NCBI GenBank assembly: GCA_963790435.1
Contig: CAWBOI010000001.1
Location: 372,001-436,000 of the forward strand
Length of the DNA stretch: 64,000 nt
Reading direction: 5' to 3'
Origin: Ilyomonas sp963790435
GTDB lineage: Bacteria > Bacteroidota > Bacteroidia > Chitinophagales > Chitinophagaceae
Made by a program: the position numbers and the translations under genes. This document shows, in pieces, positions 24,486 to 34,058 of this stretch. The notes below the pieces were generated by a model. It ran no database searches and had not been told where the DNA came from. It worked only from the letters and a program-made list of their open reading frames with translations. Position 1 is the stretch's first letter. Each line of letters opens with the position of its first letter.

Positions 24486-26376
24486 GTGAAAGCAACAGCA
24501 AAGGAAGCGCATAAGCAAGGGCATTCGTTAGGCGAAGTACACGAATCGGTTGATACATCACGCGCCAAAAAATGGAGCCGCTTTCTGGCTTTTGTAGGTC
24601 CGGCTTACATGGTAAGTGTTGGCTACATGGACCCCGGCAACTGGGCAATCGATTTGCAGGGCGGCTCGCAGTTTGGCTACCGTTTAATCTGGGTATTGCT
24701 AATGAGCAACCTGATGGCGTTGCTGCTGCAAAATTTAAGTGCGCGATTGGGTATTGTAAGAAGAAGAGACCTTGCACAAGCCAACCGCGAAGTATATCCA
24801 AAAGTTATTAATTTTTGCCTGTATCTTTTGGCTGAATTTGCCATTGCTGCCTGCGATTTAGCTGAAGTGATTGGCATGGCAATCGGCATTCAATTGCTTA
24901 CAGGTTTGCCGTTGGTTTGGGGCGTGTCTATCACTATTTTAGACACTTTTATTTTGTTCTATTTACAAAAGCTCGGCATCCGCAAATTAGAAGCCTTTAT
25001 CATTGCTTTAATCATCATCATCGGCTCTTCTTTTTTTGCTGAAATCTTCTTTGCAAAACCTGCCTGGGGTGAAGTGGTGAAAGGCTTTCAAACCAACATG
25101 GTTAAATGCACAGGCTTTATACATAGCGGTTGGAATTATAGGCGCAACGGTAATGCCACACAACCTATATCTGCATTCTGCATTGGTGCAAACACGCAAG
25201 GTTACATCGGATGACAAAAGTATTAAACGCGCATTGAAATTTACTTTTATTGATAGTGCAGTTGCATTAAACATTGCTTTTGTTGTAAATGCCTGCATCC
25301 TCATTTTGGCGGCAGCCACTTTTTTTACAACGGGTCATCAAAATGTTGCCACTATTCAGGATGCACATCAGTTGTTGCAAGGTTTGCTGGGCAGTAAGCT
25401 GGCGCCTGTTTTATTTGCGATTGCTTTGATTGCTGCGGGACAAAGCTCAACCATTACCGGCACGCTGGCGGGGCAGATTGTTATGGAAGGGTATCTTCAA
25501 CTGCGCATCAATCCTTTGTTGCGCAGGCTTATTACAAGGCTACTGGCTATCATTCCTGCGTTACTTGTGGTACTCATTGCCGGTGAAGAAAAAATCAACG
25601 ATTTATTAGTGTTGAGCCAGGTGATATTGAGTTTGCAATTGAGTTTTGCAGTCATTCCCCTCATTCATTTTGTAAGCGACAAACAAACCATGGGCGCCTA
25701 TGCGATTAAGCCATTTATAAAAGTGGCTGCCTGGGTGGTTGCTATTGTTTTGGTGTACTTGAATTTAAACCTGGTAGCCCAAACCGCTATCAGCACATTT
25801 ACACAAAACGGCCATTGGCTGGTAAAAATTTTGATGGGTCTTGGTTCACTCATTTTTGTTTGGCTGTTTGTAATGATGACGATGCTGCCGGTGCTGAATA
25901 AGCAAAAAGCGCGAAAGAGCATCCGGCTGCACGGAGAAGAGCAATCGTTGCGCAATCTTGTTGTTCCTAAAACGCTACGCATTGCTGTGGCATTGGATTT
26001 CAGCTATCTGGATGAAAAACTGATTGCTTATGCACTCAGCCAGGGAAGAGGTGACGCTACTTACGTTTTGATGCATGTGGTAGAAACCGCTTCTGCTAAA
26101 TATTTCGGCTCTGCCGCCGATGATTACGAAACGCGCAACGACCATCAACGTTTGGAAGAATATGCAAAGCAATTAAAAGAATTGGGCTATAACATAACCA
26201 TTGCTTTGGGTTACGAAAACCGCATTGCTGAAATATTGCGCATTGTAAAACAGGAAAATGCTGATATGATTATTATGGGTGCGCACCGGCACAGCGGCAT
26301 TAAAGATTATGTGTATGGCGCTACCGTTGATAAGGTGCGGCATAAACTAAGTATTCCGGTATTAATTGTGAGTTGA
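24486..26376 (+). pseudogene. mntH: Nramp-family divalent metal transporter fused to a UspA domain, frameshifted
   Basis: Two overlapping frames form one gene. The first (24486-25214) encodes the early membrane helices with the metal-binding MDPGNWAIDLQGGSQFGY. The second (25153-26376) begins in the middle helices with VMPHNLYLHSALVQTRK and ends in a universal stress protein domain (LRIAVALDFSYLDEK to KLSIPVLIVS, about 135 residues). At 25104-25106, aaa instead of aa moves the frame: removing one A restores NMVNAQALYIAVGIIGATVMPHN. The intact product would be about 630 residues, importing Mn2+ or Fe2+ with protons. All family motifs survive, so it is either a very recent mutation or a sequence error. 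Confidence 0.8.
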
Positions 26377-26466
26377 TGAATGAATTTTTTACTGCAGGGA
26401 ATAAGAGTTAGTGAGCCTTGCAGAATGGAATGAGAAACAAAAAATTTGGGCAAAAACAAACCTCTG

Positions 26467-27210
26467 TTATTCCAACACATTCCACATCTTATTTGCCAAT
26501 GCAGAAGCCCATTGCGCATATTGTTTTCCCGATGGATGCAGATCGTCCCAGGCAATTGTAGTGCTGTCTATCGCATCATAACGACTAATGCCAGTTATAT
26601 CCGTATAATTCACTCCAAACAGTCGCGAAACACTTTTATTAATGGCATTAAATTCATCAATCTGCCTGCTGATATTTACACCTTTTACTTCAGCACCAAA
26701 CGGCGTTACGCCATAGTCGGGTATTGAAAGAACAAATACATGCTTTTTGTTATTGCCTGCAAACCTGATTGCTTTTTGCAACAGGTTGGTAAAATGCCCG
26801 CGATAATCAGTCGTATCCCGCTTTAAATATTGGTCATTCACACCAATCAATAAGGTTACCACATCGTAGGTTTTTGTTGTTCGCAAGTCTTCAATTGCCC
26901 ACTGCAAGTTTACCGTTTTCCAACCTGTTGTAGCAATGTAATCAATGGACGAAATGTTATATCCTCTGTGTTTTAAAATGGCTGCTGTTTGTGCCGGAAA
27001 CCGTTCTGATGAATCAACCGATTGACCAATAGTATAAGAATCGCCCAATGCCAAATAGCTTTTAGCATTGGATGCTGCAACCGAAGTATCATTGATGATA
27101 ACATTGAAGGAACTATTTTTTGCATCACTAAAAAAGAAGCAAAACAAAAAAGACAGGGATGTACAAAATATCTTGTAAAAAAAATGCAGTATCCTTTGAT
27201 CCTGATTCAT
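26467..27210 (-). CDS. SGNH/GDSL-type hydrolase
   Basis: The 247-residue protein has a hydrophobic N-terminus (residues 8-27), probably a signal peptide, then YLALGDSYTIGQ (block I with catalytic Ser), GVNDQY (block III Asn) and DDLHPSGKQYAQWA (block V Asp and His). This family cleaves esters, including acetyl groups on carbohydrates and lipids. It is likely periplasmic. It lies convergent to the Nramp gene. The motif gcaaaaacaaacct lies a few bases beyond its stop (26450-26465). Confidence 0.85.
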   Translation of the reverse strand: MNQDQRILHFFYKIFCTSLSFLFCFFFSDAKNSSFNVIINDTSVAASNAKSYLALGDSYTIGQSVDSSERFPAQTAAILKHRGYNISSIDYIATTGWKTVNLQWAIEDLRTTKTYDVVTLLIGVNDQYLKRDTTDYRGHFTNLLQKAIRFAGNNKKHVFVLSIPDYGVTPFGAEVKGVNISRQIDEFNAINKSVSRLFGVNYTDITGISRYDAIDSTTIAWDDLHPSGKQYAQWASALANKMWNVLE

Positions 27211-27511
27211 AAAAAGAATTGGATTTTAATTGATGAAATGTTGCCACGAAAATCGTTCCAACGAAATGTATATACGGATAACGGTTGTTGTTTAGTTTGT
27301 CGTTGTTTTTACTTAAAAAGAAACGTTTTTCTGTTCAATTTATGATGCGTTTTGTTTGCACAATAAAAACTAGCAAAACCAAAAGCAATTGCTCAATGCT
27401 TATTATCCGCTTATCCAACTCCTGTAAGCCGATTGAATTGTATGATGCAAACTTCACTTCTTCTCTCCTTTTGCAAACACAAGTTCTTTCTTTAATTCAC
27501 ATCTTACCCCT

Positions 27512-27519
27512 TACTTTTG
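27512..27519 (+). promoter_or_regulatory. Candidate -7 box of sucD
   Basis: TACTTTTG matches the Bacteroidota -7 consensus TAnnTTTG, 22 bp before the ATG. No clear -33 TTTG is present. Confidence 0.5.
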
Positions 27520-27541
27520 TTTTCATTAAAAAACAAACACC

Positions 27542-28414
27542 ATGGCTGTTTTGGTAAATAAAGATTCTAAAATTATTGTACAAGGTTTTACGGGCACGGA
27601 AGGTACTTTTCATGCTTCGCAAATGATTGAATACGGAACGAATGTAGTGGGCGGTGTAACGCCCGGAAAAGGCGGCAGCCAACACTTAGACAGACCTGTG
27701 TTTAATACCGTTGTAGATGCTGTAAAAGAAACAGGCGCCAACGTAAGCATCATCTTTGTTCCGCCTGCTTTTGCAGCCGATGCCATTATGGAAAGTGCCG
27801 ATGCAGGCATTGCCTTAATTGTTTGCATTACCGAAGGCATACCTACGCAGGACATGGTGAAAGTGAAGAACTATTTAGTAGGAACGAACAGCCGTTTGAT
27901 TGGACCGAATTGCCCGGGTGTGATTACTGCGGGTGAAGCGAAAGTAGGCATCATGCCGGGCTTTATTTTTAAACCGGGTAAGATAGGTATTGTATCAAAA
28001 AGTGGTACGCTCACTTATGAAGCGGCCGACCAAACTGTAAAGGCTGGCTTGGGCATCAGCACTGCCATTGGCATTGGCGGCGACCCCATTATCGGTACGC
28101 CTACCAAAGAAGCCGTTGAACTGTTGATGAACGATCCCGAAACCGAAGGCATTATTATGATTGGTGAAATTGGTGGCAGCATGGAAGCCGAGGCTGCCTA
28201 TTGGATAAAAGAAAATAAAACCAAACCTGTGGTGGGTTTTATTGCCGGACAAACGGCGCCTCCCGGTCGCCGCATGGGACATGCTGGCGCCATTGTTGGC
28301 GGTGCCGATGATACGGCTGCTGCAAAGATGCGCATTATGGAAGAATGCGGTATTCATGTAGTGGCAAGCCCTGCGGATATTGGCAAAACAATGGCGGAAG
28401 CGTTGAAGAAATAA
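27542..28414 (+). CDS. sucD: Succinate-CoA ligase subunit alpha
   Basis: The 290-residue protein is full length and shows the CoA-binding N-terminal domain (GFTGTEGTFHASQMIEYGT), the ligase domain with GPNCPGVI and GIGGDPIIGT, and the phosphorylated His247 in RRMGHAGAIVGG. The enzyme, with the beta subunit SucC, makes ATP or GTP from succinyl-CoA in the TCA cycle. sucC is not in the window; the two are often apart in Bacteroidota. A strong terminator follows, so this is a single-gene unit. Confidence 0.95.
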   Translation: MAVLVNKDSKIIVQGFTGTEGTFHASQMIEYGTNVVGGVTPGKGGSQHLDRPVFNTVVDAVKETGANVSIIFVPPAFAADAIMESADAGIALIVCITEGIPTQDMVKVKNYLVGTNSRLIGPNCPGVITAGEAKVGIMPGFIFKPGKIGIVSKSGTLTYEAADQTVKAGLGISTAIGIGGDPIIGTPTKEAVELLMNDPETEGIIMIGEIGGSMEAEAAYWIKENKTKPVVGFIAGQTAPPGRRMGHAGAIVGGADDTAAAKMRIMEECGIHVVASPADIGKTMAEALKK

Positions 28415-28435
28415 TTTCAATTTTTATTGCAAAAA

Positions 28436-28472
28436 CAAAAGCCTTCCGACTTATCGAAAGGCTTTTGTTTTT
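28436..28472 (+). terminator. Terminator of sucD
   Basis: aaaagcctt (28437-28445) pairs with aaggctttt (28458-28466) and a T-run follows. Confidence 0.85.
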
Positions 28473-28643
28473 GCGGCTTTTTTTCCGCCATTGATTACTA
28501 TTCTTAGTGCATGTTTTCTCCATTAAAACGGGTAGACACTTATACCATTTTCAATTCGTTATTCGTAAATCATTAATTCTGCAATTTTTTGCGGATAAGG
28601 TCTCCAACGATCACAAATCCGAAATCATAAATCTAAAATCTTA

Positions 28644-29078
28644 TTATTCAGCCTGTGTCTTAGTCTTACCAAGTGCTGCAATGCTCCATTCAATTCCTTG
28701 CAGTAACGTGTTGAAAGCAATGATTTCATGCGCGGGCGAGTGTGATAAGGCTTCAGCAACAGCCTCCTGATCTTGCTTTTTTACTGACTTTAATACGAGC
28801 GGCACACTTACTTCGGCTTCTTCCTTCTGCGATGTAAGCACAATGCCTTTTTGCGGAGTAAATGTTTCGCCGGTTTCTTTTTCAATGGCCTTAATCAGTT
28901 TATGCGCTCTTTGTAAAAGCAAACTGCTGTACACTTGCTTGTGCTTGGGTCCGCCATATACAATTTCATTCAGAATCCACTCTTTATCTTCTTTATTTTC
29001 AACAACTAAATTGAGAATGGCTTTAGGGTTTCCAATTAATTCCAGCACTTCATTTCCTTCTTCCTGATGCTTTAGCAT
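28644..29078 (-). CDS. Conserved hypothetical cytoplasmic protein
   Basis: From ATG 29078 (MLKHQEEGNEVLELIGN) the protein has 144 residues, mostly helical and acidic with no membrane part. The open frame extends 29 codons upstream (to 29165) but that part is unlike protein and lies across a TTGG-rich promoter-like stretch, so 29078 is chosen. Recognisable blocks are GNPKAILNLVVENKEDKEW, VYGGPKHKQVYSSLLLQRAH and SHSPAHEIIAFNTLLQGIEW. The family is not named. Upstream DNA contains four copies of ataaggtt (29298-29422), possible operators for this gene. Confidence 0.55.
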   Translation of the reverse strand: MLKHQEEGNEVLELIGNPKAILNLVVENKEDKEWILNEIVYGGPKHKQVYSSLLLQRAHKLIKAIEKETGETFTPQKGIVLTSQKEEAEVSVPLVLKSVKKQDQEAVAEALSHSPAHEIIAFNTLLQGIEWSIAALGKTKTQAE

Positions 29079-29297
29079 ACTTGTGTTTTTATATGTTATT
29101 AATGTGTTTCGATATTTGGTTTTGCAAGTTTCTTGCCGCAACAGGTATTGAAAAAGCAAAATCATTTTACAACATCAGAAGATAGATGGTTTCAATTAGC
29201 AAATTTGTTTTGAAGTGGTAATAATTATAAGATTGAATGAATCCGTCATCAGGTTGTTTTTCAATAATCAACAATAGTGACTGCCGGCTCTGCGTGT

Positions 29298-29422
29298 AAC
29301 CTTATACCCTTAGTAAAAGTAATTGTCATGCATCCAACCTTATTAACTTATTACCTGCAAAACATAAGGCGATAAGGTTGGCTCAAACCAATATTCTATA
29401 CACTTACTAACGTCATAAGGTT
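29298..29422. repeat. Four copies of an 8-bp motif in an intergenic region
   Basis: aaccttat occurs at 29298-29305 and 29336-29343, and its reverse ataaggtt at 29372-29379 and 29415-29422. Spacing is about 36-43 bp. The region from 29079 to 29465 has no gene. The sites may be operators for the gene starting at 29078. Confidence 0.4.
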
Positions 29423-29465
29423 AAAGCAGAAAACGCATAAGTGAATGAGTAATTCTTTATAAGTG

Positions 29466-30701
29466 TTATGCAGTTTCTTTTTGTTTTGCGCGAATATTTG
29501 GCAGAAAGCCGGTGATCAAACCAATGAGTGGGAGAAAAGCGCAAACATGATACACATAATAAATGCTGGTGCTGTCAGCCAGTTTTCCCAACACGGCGGA
29601 GCCCAATCCTCCCATGCCAAAAGCAAATCCAAAGAACAAGCCCGATACCATTCCTACTTTGCCGGGCAGCAATTCCTGTGCATATACTAAAATAGCAGAG
29701 AAAGCAGAAGCCAATATCAACCCTATCAATATACTTAAAATGGTTGTCCAGAAAAGGTCAACATGAGGAAGCAGTAACGTAAACGGCGCTACACCGAGAA
29801 TAGAAAACCAGATGACATACTTACGACCAAAACGATCACCAAGCGGGCCGCCCAGAAATGTGCCAACTGCCGTTGAAAACAGGAAAATGAAAAGATGCAC
29901 CTGCGAGCTTTGTACCGACACGCCAAACTTTTCGATGAGATAAAACGTGTAATAAGAAGTCATGCTGGCGAGATAGAAATATTTTGAAAAAATGAGCACC
30001 AATAGAATGACAATTGAAAAAGCTATTTTTCCCTTTGACAAATGAACCTGCTCTTCATTATGCGTGGCTGCTTTTTTAGGACGAATCCTCTGCATATTCG
30101 CGCGATACCATTTACCTAATACAATTAAAATAGCGATTGCGATAAGAGCCAGACCAGAAAACCACACGATACTCTTCTGCCCTGATGGAACGATAATCAA
30201 AGCCGCGAGCAAAGGACCGATAGCACTTCCCGCATTGCCACCAACCTGGAAGATAGATTGCGCCAATCCTCGTCTTCCGCCGGAAGCCATGTATGCTACT
30301 TTCGATGCTTCGGGATGAAATACAGACGAGCCAGTTCCGATCAAACCAACCGAAACCAATATCCATCCAAAGGAAGAAGAAAAAGCAAGACAAACCAGTC
30401 CGACCATGGTAAACACCATCCCTGTTGCCAATGAAAACGGTTGCGGTTTTTTATCCGTATAATAACCAACAAAGGGCTGAAAAAGGGAAGCTGCCAATTG
30501 AAACGTAAGCGTAATCAAACCGATTTGCCCGAAGGTTAAATGAAATGAATCTTTAACGATGGGATAAATGGATGGAATGAGCGATTGTATGGTATCGTTC
30601 AAAAGGTGCGAAAAACTGATCGTCAGCAGGATGGAAAAAATGGTTTGTTCTGCCGCTTTTTTTATGATGGTTGATTGGTGTTCTTCAACGGTCTGTTCCA
30701 T
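29466..30701 (-). CDS. fsr: Fosmidomycin resistance-type MFS efflux transporter
   Basis: The protein has about 411 residues and 12 membrane helices. It matches E. coli Fsr closely along its length: SHLLNDTIQSLIPSIYP, LTLTFQLAASLFQPFVGY, GTGSSVFHPEASKVAYMASGG, SIFQVGGNAGS, FSKYFYLASMTSYYTFYL, and LVYAQELLPGKVGMVSGLFF. Fsr exports fosmidomycin; the natural substrate is unknown. The frame opens with TTG at 30707, but ATG at 30701 (MEQTVEEHQ) is preferred. It is a single gene with a candidate promoter just upstream at 30719-30726. Confidence 0.9.
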   Translation of the reverse strand: MEQTVEEHQSTIIKKAAEQTIFSILLTISFSHLLNDTIQSLIPSIYPIVKDSFHLTFGQIGLITLTFQLAASLFQPFVGYYTDKKPQPFSLATGMVFTMVGLVCLAFSSSFGWILVSVGLIGTGSSVFHPEASKVAYMASGGRRGLAQSIFQVGGNAGSAIGPLLAALIIVPSGQKSIVWFSGLALIAIAILIVLGKWYRANMQRIRPKKAATHNEEQVHLSKGKIAFSIVILLVLIFSKYFYLASMTSYYTFYLIEKFGVSVQSSQVHLFIFLFSTAVGTFLGGPLGDRFGRKYVIWFSILGVAPFTLLLPHVDLFWTTILSILIGLILASAFSAILVYAQELLPGKVGMVSGLFFGFAFGMGGLGSAVLGKLADSTSIYYVYHVCAFLPLIGLITGFLPNIRAKQKETA

Positions 30702-30718
30702 AGCCAAAGGTAAGCCTG

Positions 30719-30745
30719 CAAAAGTAAAAGCGATTCAGTTACAAA
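30719..30745 (-). promoter_or_regulatory. Candidate promoter of fsr
   Basis: On the minus strand TACTTTTG (30719-30726) fits TAnnTTTG, with TTTG at 30742-30745 only 15 bp upstream, shorter than the usual 19-21. The 5' leader would be about ten bases. Confidence 0.4.
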
Positions 30746-30964
30746 CATTGTTGTTTTACTTTTTCCTTGATGATTTACGTGTTGCTCCGTATGCTTTAAT
30801 TTGAAAAATTTAATTTCAGAATGATTGTCACAGGAAATGCAACAAAGAATAGGAAAGTTGATTTCATTGTATGGTTCCTAAAAGATGCGATGGAAAAAGG
30901 AAGAATATGAATGGTAGCTGATACCTCTCTGCGGAGAATGGTTAACATATGGAATGATGAAATT

Positions 30965-30980
30965 CGTTCCGTCAGGAACG
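30965..30980. repeat. REP-like hairpin cgttcc-gtca-ggaacg
   Basis: Six-base arms around gtca. It resembles the short palindromes left by REP-associated transposases in Bacteroidota. The stretch 30702-31276 has no credible gene; a 128-codon open frame there (30878-31264) runs through these hairpins and was rejected. Confidence 0.5.
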
Positions 30981-31040
30981 ATAAGATAGAGCACGTTCAA
31001 TATTAACTTCTCCATGAATGGGATGCCTCTGCCACGTCGT

Positions 31041-31191
31041 AGCAGGGTCTTCATAATTAAGCTTTTTGTGCGATAGCATGAGACCCGGCGGTAATAAAAG
31101 TTGTGTATGATTGCAATTTCTTGTAATACATAGAAGGAATTACCACAGAGTCTCATGCTGAAGCACAAGGTATAGCTATGAAGACCCTGCT
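31041..31191. repeat. 151-bp imperfect inverted repeat forming a long hairpin
   Basis: The arms 31041-31084 and 31150-31191 match at both ends: agcagggtcttcat with atgaagaccctgct, and agcatgagac with gtctcatgct. Inside, ggtaat (31090-31095) pairs with attacc (31139-31144), and tgtat with ataca. Such nested pairing suggests a mobile mini-element or a structured RNA. No target-site duplication was obvious. Confidence 0.55.
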
Positions 31192-31276
31192 TCGCCAAAG
31201 CGAACTCCATTATTTTTTTGCTATTGTTGGTATTCTTCATCTGCTCATACATCATTTCCTCCATTTTGCATTTAAT

Positions 31277-31770
31277 TCACCGGAAATACAAACAAGTAAG
31301 TGCGCACAATGGCTTGAAGGAAATACGCAATGAAGAACTTTTGGAAACATCAGATTTATACACAAGAACCAGTTTTTCATTAATCGCTGTTTCAACAACA
31401 CTTTGTTGCAATGCGGCGCAGGAATAGGGTGAAGGTTCTTTCTTTACCAATTCAATATCCATAACATGATATACATTGTTATCAACATTAAACACTCTGT
31501 GTGTTACGGGAGCTGTTTCAAAGTGCACGAAACCAACATTGCCAGGCAATGCGGTTGAAGGTGTTACGGCGCTTCGCCCCACTTTTGAATACCTGTCGTT
31601 GTTTTTGAAATGGGTACTATAACCGATGCTGTTTGGTGTACATGATACAAGGTGGTATCACGGGGATTAAGATGCACATCCAGCAAGCGTACATACTCAT
31701 TTACCAGAGCAGGTTTGTGATGGGGTTCTTTGATAACCGGAACTGCCTGTGCTTGTATTGTACTTTTCAT
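31277..31770 (-). pseudogene. Cupin-like protein interrupted by a frameshift
   Basis: The upstream frame from ATG 31770 encodes MKSTIQAQAVPVIKEPHHK, LLDVHLNPRDTTLYHVHQTA and TGIQKWGEAP before a stop near 31565. The downstream frame continues SAVTPSTALPGNVGFVHFET, THRVFNVDNNVYHVMDIEL. Together they form one small cupin-like beta-barrel of about 163 residues; His residues in TLYHVHQT and THRVFN would be metal ligands. One base missing near gcgcc at about 31575 explains the split. The family occurs in Chitinophagaceae with unknown substrate. It diverges from the GH1-like gene, whose start is 27 bp away. Confidence 0.6.
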
Positions 31771-31797
31771 TGGCACGACTTTTACATTATTACAGTC

Positions 31798-33108
31798 ATG
31801 TTCAGAGGATTCATGTTTGCCACGGGCATTGAAAACAGCGACCCAACCATACAAAATGGAAAGGTAAGAGTAGATGAATTAGAGAAGGGGAAGCACTATA
31901 CGTATTGGAAAAAAGATTTTGAGCTGGTTCAACAATTAGGCATCCAGTTTCTGCGGTATGGCGCGCCTTTGCATACCACTTTTTTGGGCAAAAACAAATA
32001 CGATTGGAGTTTTACGGATGAAGCGTTTGGAGACTTAAAACAAAGAAAAATTATTCCCATAACAGACCTTTGTCATTTTGGTGTGCCGGACTGGATTGGC
32101 AATTTTCAAAACCCCGATTTTCCCCAATTGTTTGCTGAGTATGCAGGCGCTTTTGCACAGCATTATCATTGGGTACAACTTTATACGCCGATCAACGAAA
32201 TGTACATCTGTGCACTGTTTTCTGCATACTACGGCTGGTGGAATGAACAGCTTACCACAGACCGCTCTTTTGTTACCGCATTAAAAAATATTGTAAAAGC
32301 AAATGTGCTGGCCATGCGTGCCATTTTAAAAGTACGGCCGGATGCCATTTTTATTCAAAGCGAATCGTCAGAGTACAATCATGCAGAAACCCCAAAAGCC
32401 ATAAGCCCCGCCGAAGTAATGAATGCACGGCGTTTTCTTTCACTTGATTTGAATTATGGTAAACGCATAGAATCGGAGATGTATGAATATTTGATGGATA
32501 ATGGCATGACGAGAGATGAATATCATTTTTTTCTGAGCAACAATTTAAAGCATCATTGCATTATGGGTAACGATTATTATATCACCAACGAGCATCGTGT
32601 TTGTACAGACGGAACGACTCGGGCTTCCGGTGAAATATTTGGGTATCATGTCATCACTGCTCAATATTACCAGCGTTATCAGCTTCCTGTCATGCATACA
32701 GAAACCAATTTATGGCAAGGCCCCAAAGGTGATGAAGCGGTAAACTGGTTATGGAAAGAATGGGCCAATGTAATTCGTGTAAGAAATGACGGAATTCCGA
32801 TTGTTGGTTTTACATGGTATTCTTTAACTGACCAGGTGGATTGGGATACAGCTTTGCGGGAAAACAATGGCAATGTAAATCCGCTTGGTTTGTTCGACAT
32901 GGACAGAAATATTCGGCCGGTTGGCGAGGCATATAAACAAATTATCTCTGATTGGCGGGAAGTGTTGCCAACGCAAAGTGTTTGCCTGAATGTGCCGGTT
33001 GTTATGCCACAGGATAACAAACCAAACGTTAGTGAAAACGAAAAAGCAGATAAAGAAGAAAAGAATATGCAAAACACTTCAACATTATTAAATAGAGCAA
33101 AACATTAA
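31798..33108 (+). CDS. Family 1 glycosylhydrolase-like protein
   Basis: Translation from ATG 31798 (MFRGFMFATGIENSDPTI) gives 436 residues; ATG 31813 is an alternative. The open frame upstream overlaps the divergent cupin and was excluded. It has the GH1 barrel with the acid/base Glu134 in TPINEMY and the nucleophile Glu302 in MHTETNLWQG. Both catalytic Glu are kept, but the flanking sequences (TLNEP, ITENG in standard GH1) differ, so specificity may be unusual. No signal peptide is present. The SDR gene starts 2 bp after it, implying a shared transcript and linked substrates. Confidence 0.75.
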   Translation: MFRGFMFATGIENSDPTIQNGKVRVDELEKGKHYTYWKKDFELVQQLGIQFLRYGAPLHTTFLGKNKYDWSFTDEAFGDLKQRKIIPITDLCHFGVPDWIGNFQNPDFPQLFAEYAGAFAQHYHWVQLYTPINEMYICALFSAYYGWWNEQLTTDRSFVTALKNIVKANVLAMRAILKVRPDAIFIQSESSEYNHAETPKAISPAEVMNARRFLSLDLNYGKRIESEMYEYLMDNGMTRDEYHFFLSNNLKHHCIMGNDYYITNEHRVCTDGTTRASGEIFGYHVITAQYYQRYQLPVMHTETNLWQGPKGDEAVNWLWKEWANVIRVRNDGIPIVGFTWYSLTDQVDWDTALRENNGNVNPLGLFDMDRNIRPVGEAYKQIISDWREVLPTQSVCLNVPVVMPQDNKPNVSENEKADKEEKNMQNTSTLLNRAKH

Positions 33109-33110
33109 AC

Positions 33111-33848
33111 ATGCAATTTGAAAATAAAGTGGTGATAATAACCGGCTCTGCAAGTGGTATTGGATTGGCAACGGCGAAACGTTTTGCACAGGAAAGAGCC
33201 AAAATTGTTTTGGCTGATATTAATGCTGATAAGCTAAAAGAAGCAGAAACTGAAGTTAGAAATTCAGGCGCGGCCGATGTCTGGATAAGCGTATGTGATG
33301 TAAGCAATGAACAGGCTGTGGAAGCCACTGTGGATGGCGCGATAAAAAATTTAGGTGGTTTTGATGTTATGGTAAACAATGCAGGCATGATGATTTTTAA
33401 AAAGATTGAAGAGCAAACTGAAGATGACTGGAACAAGATTTTGAGTGTTGATTTATTGGGCGCTTTCTTTTTTACAAAACAAGCGTTTTTAAAAATGAAA
33501 GCGGGCGGCACTATTGTAAACGTTTCAAGTATTCATGCTGTAGAAACCACACCCAATGTTGCCACCTATGCAGCCGCAAAATCTGCCGTGCTTTCTCTCA
33601 CGCGTTCCGCTTCAGTTGAAGGTAAACCAAAAAATATACGTGTCAATGCTGTATTACCCGGTGCAATTGATACACCCATGTTGTGGGACAATCCAAATGT
33701 AAAAGCAGGACTTGAAAAAATTGAGATGACAGATGTTGGCAAGCCGGAAGATATTGCCGACGTTATTGTTTTTCTCGCTTCAGACCAGGCTGTTTTTGTT
33801 CAGGGCGCTGCTATAAGAGTTGATGGCGGAAGGTTAGACAGGCTATGA
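33111..33848 (+). CDS. SDR family oxidoreductase
   Basis: The 245-residue protein has the classical NAD(P)-binding motif TGSASGIG at residues 11-18, NNAG, the Ser in NVSSIHA, and the catalytic YAAAK. The ending (FVQGAAIRVDGGRLDRL) is typical of the classical family. It is cytoplasmic. It overlaps the transcript of the GH1-like gene, with 2 bp between them. It probably oxidises or reduces a sugar or sugar alcohol released by that enzyme, but the substrate is not visible from sequence. Confidence 0.85.
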   Translation: MQFENKVVIITGSASGIGLATAKRFAQERAKIVLADINADKLKEAETEVRNSGAADVWISVCDVSNEQAVEATVDGAIKNLGGFDVMVNNAGMMIFKKIEEQTEDDWNKILSVDLLGAFFFTKQAFLKMKAGGTIVNVSSIHAVETTPNVATYAAAKSAVLSLTRSASVEGKPKNIRVNAVLPGAIDTPMLWDNPNVKAGLEKIEMTDVGKPEDIADVIVFLASDQAVFVQGAAIRVDGGRLDRL

Positions 33849-34058
33849 TGAAAATGAACCTTCACGTGTTATTCTATGTATTACACAGTGCATTTGGAGC
33901 CGGTATAAAATCATTCTTATGAATCACAACCTTACCTCATTATTTACTACTCTTTTTAGATCAGCGGAATAACAGTATCTATAACTTATTTTCAAACCGG
34001 GCAATATAAAAGACAGTTGTTGAATATATTAGCGCTTTCTTTTTATTTTCAAATCATT

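Noticed and set aside
28556..28640. Possible tandem repeat (aatccgaaatcataaatctaaaatctta)
   Set aside because: Short, imperfect and AT-rich; common low-complexity spacer in such genomes.
30878..31264. 128-codon minus-strand ORF
   Set aside because: It runs through REP and hairpin DNA, has no recognisable protein pattern and no supporting start signal.
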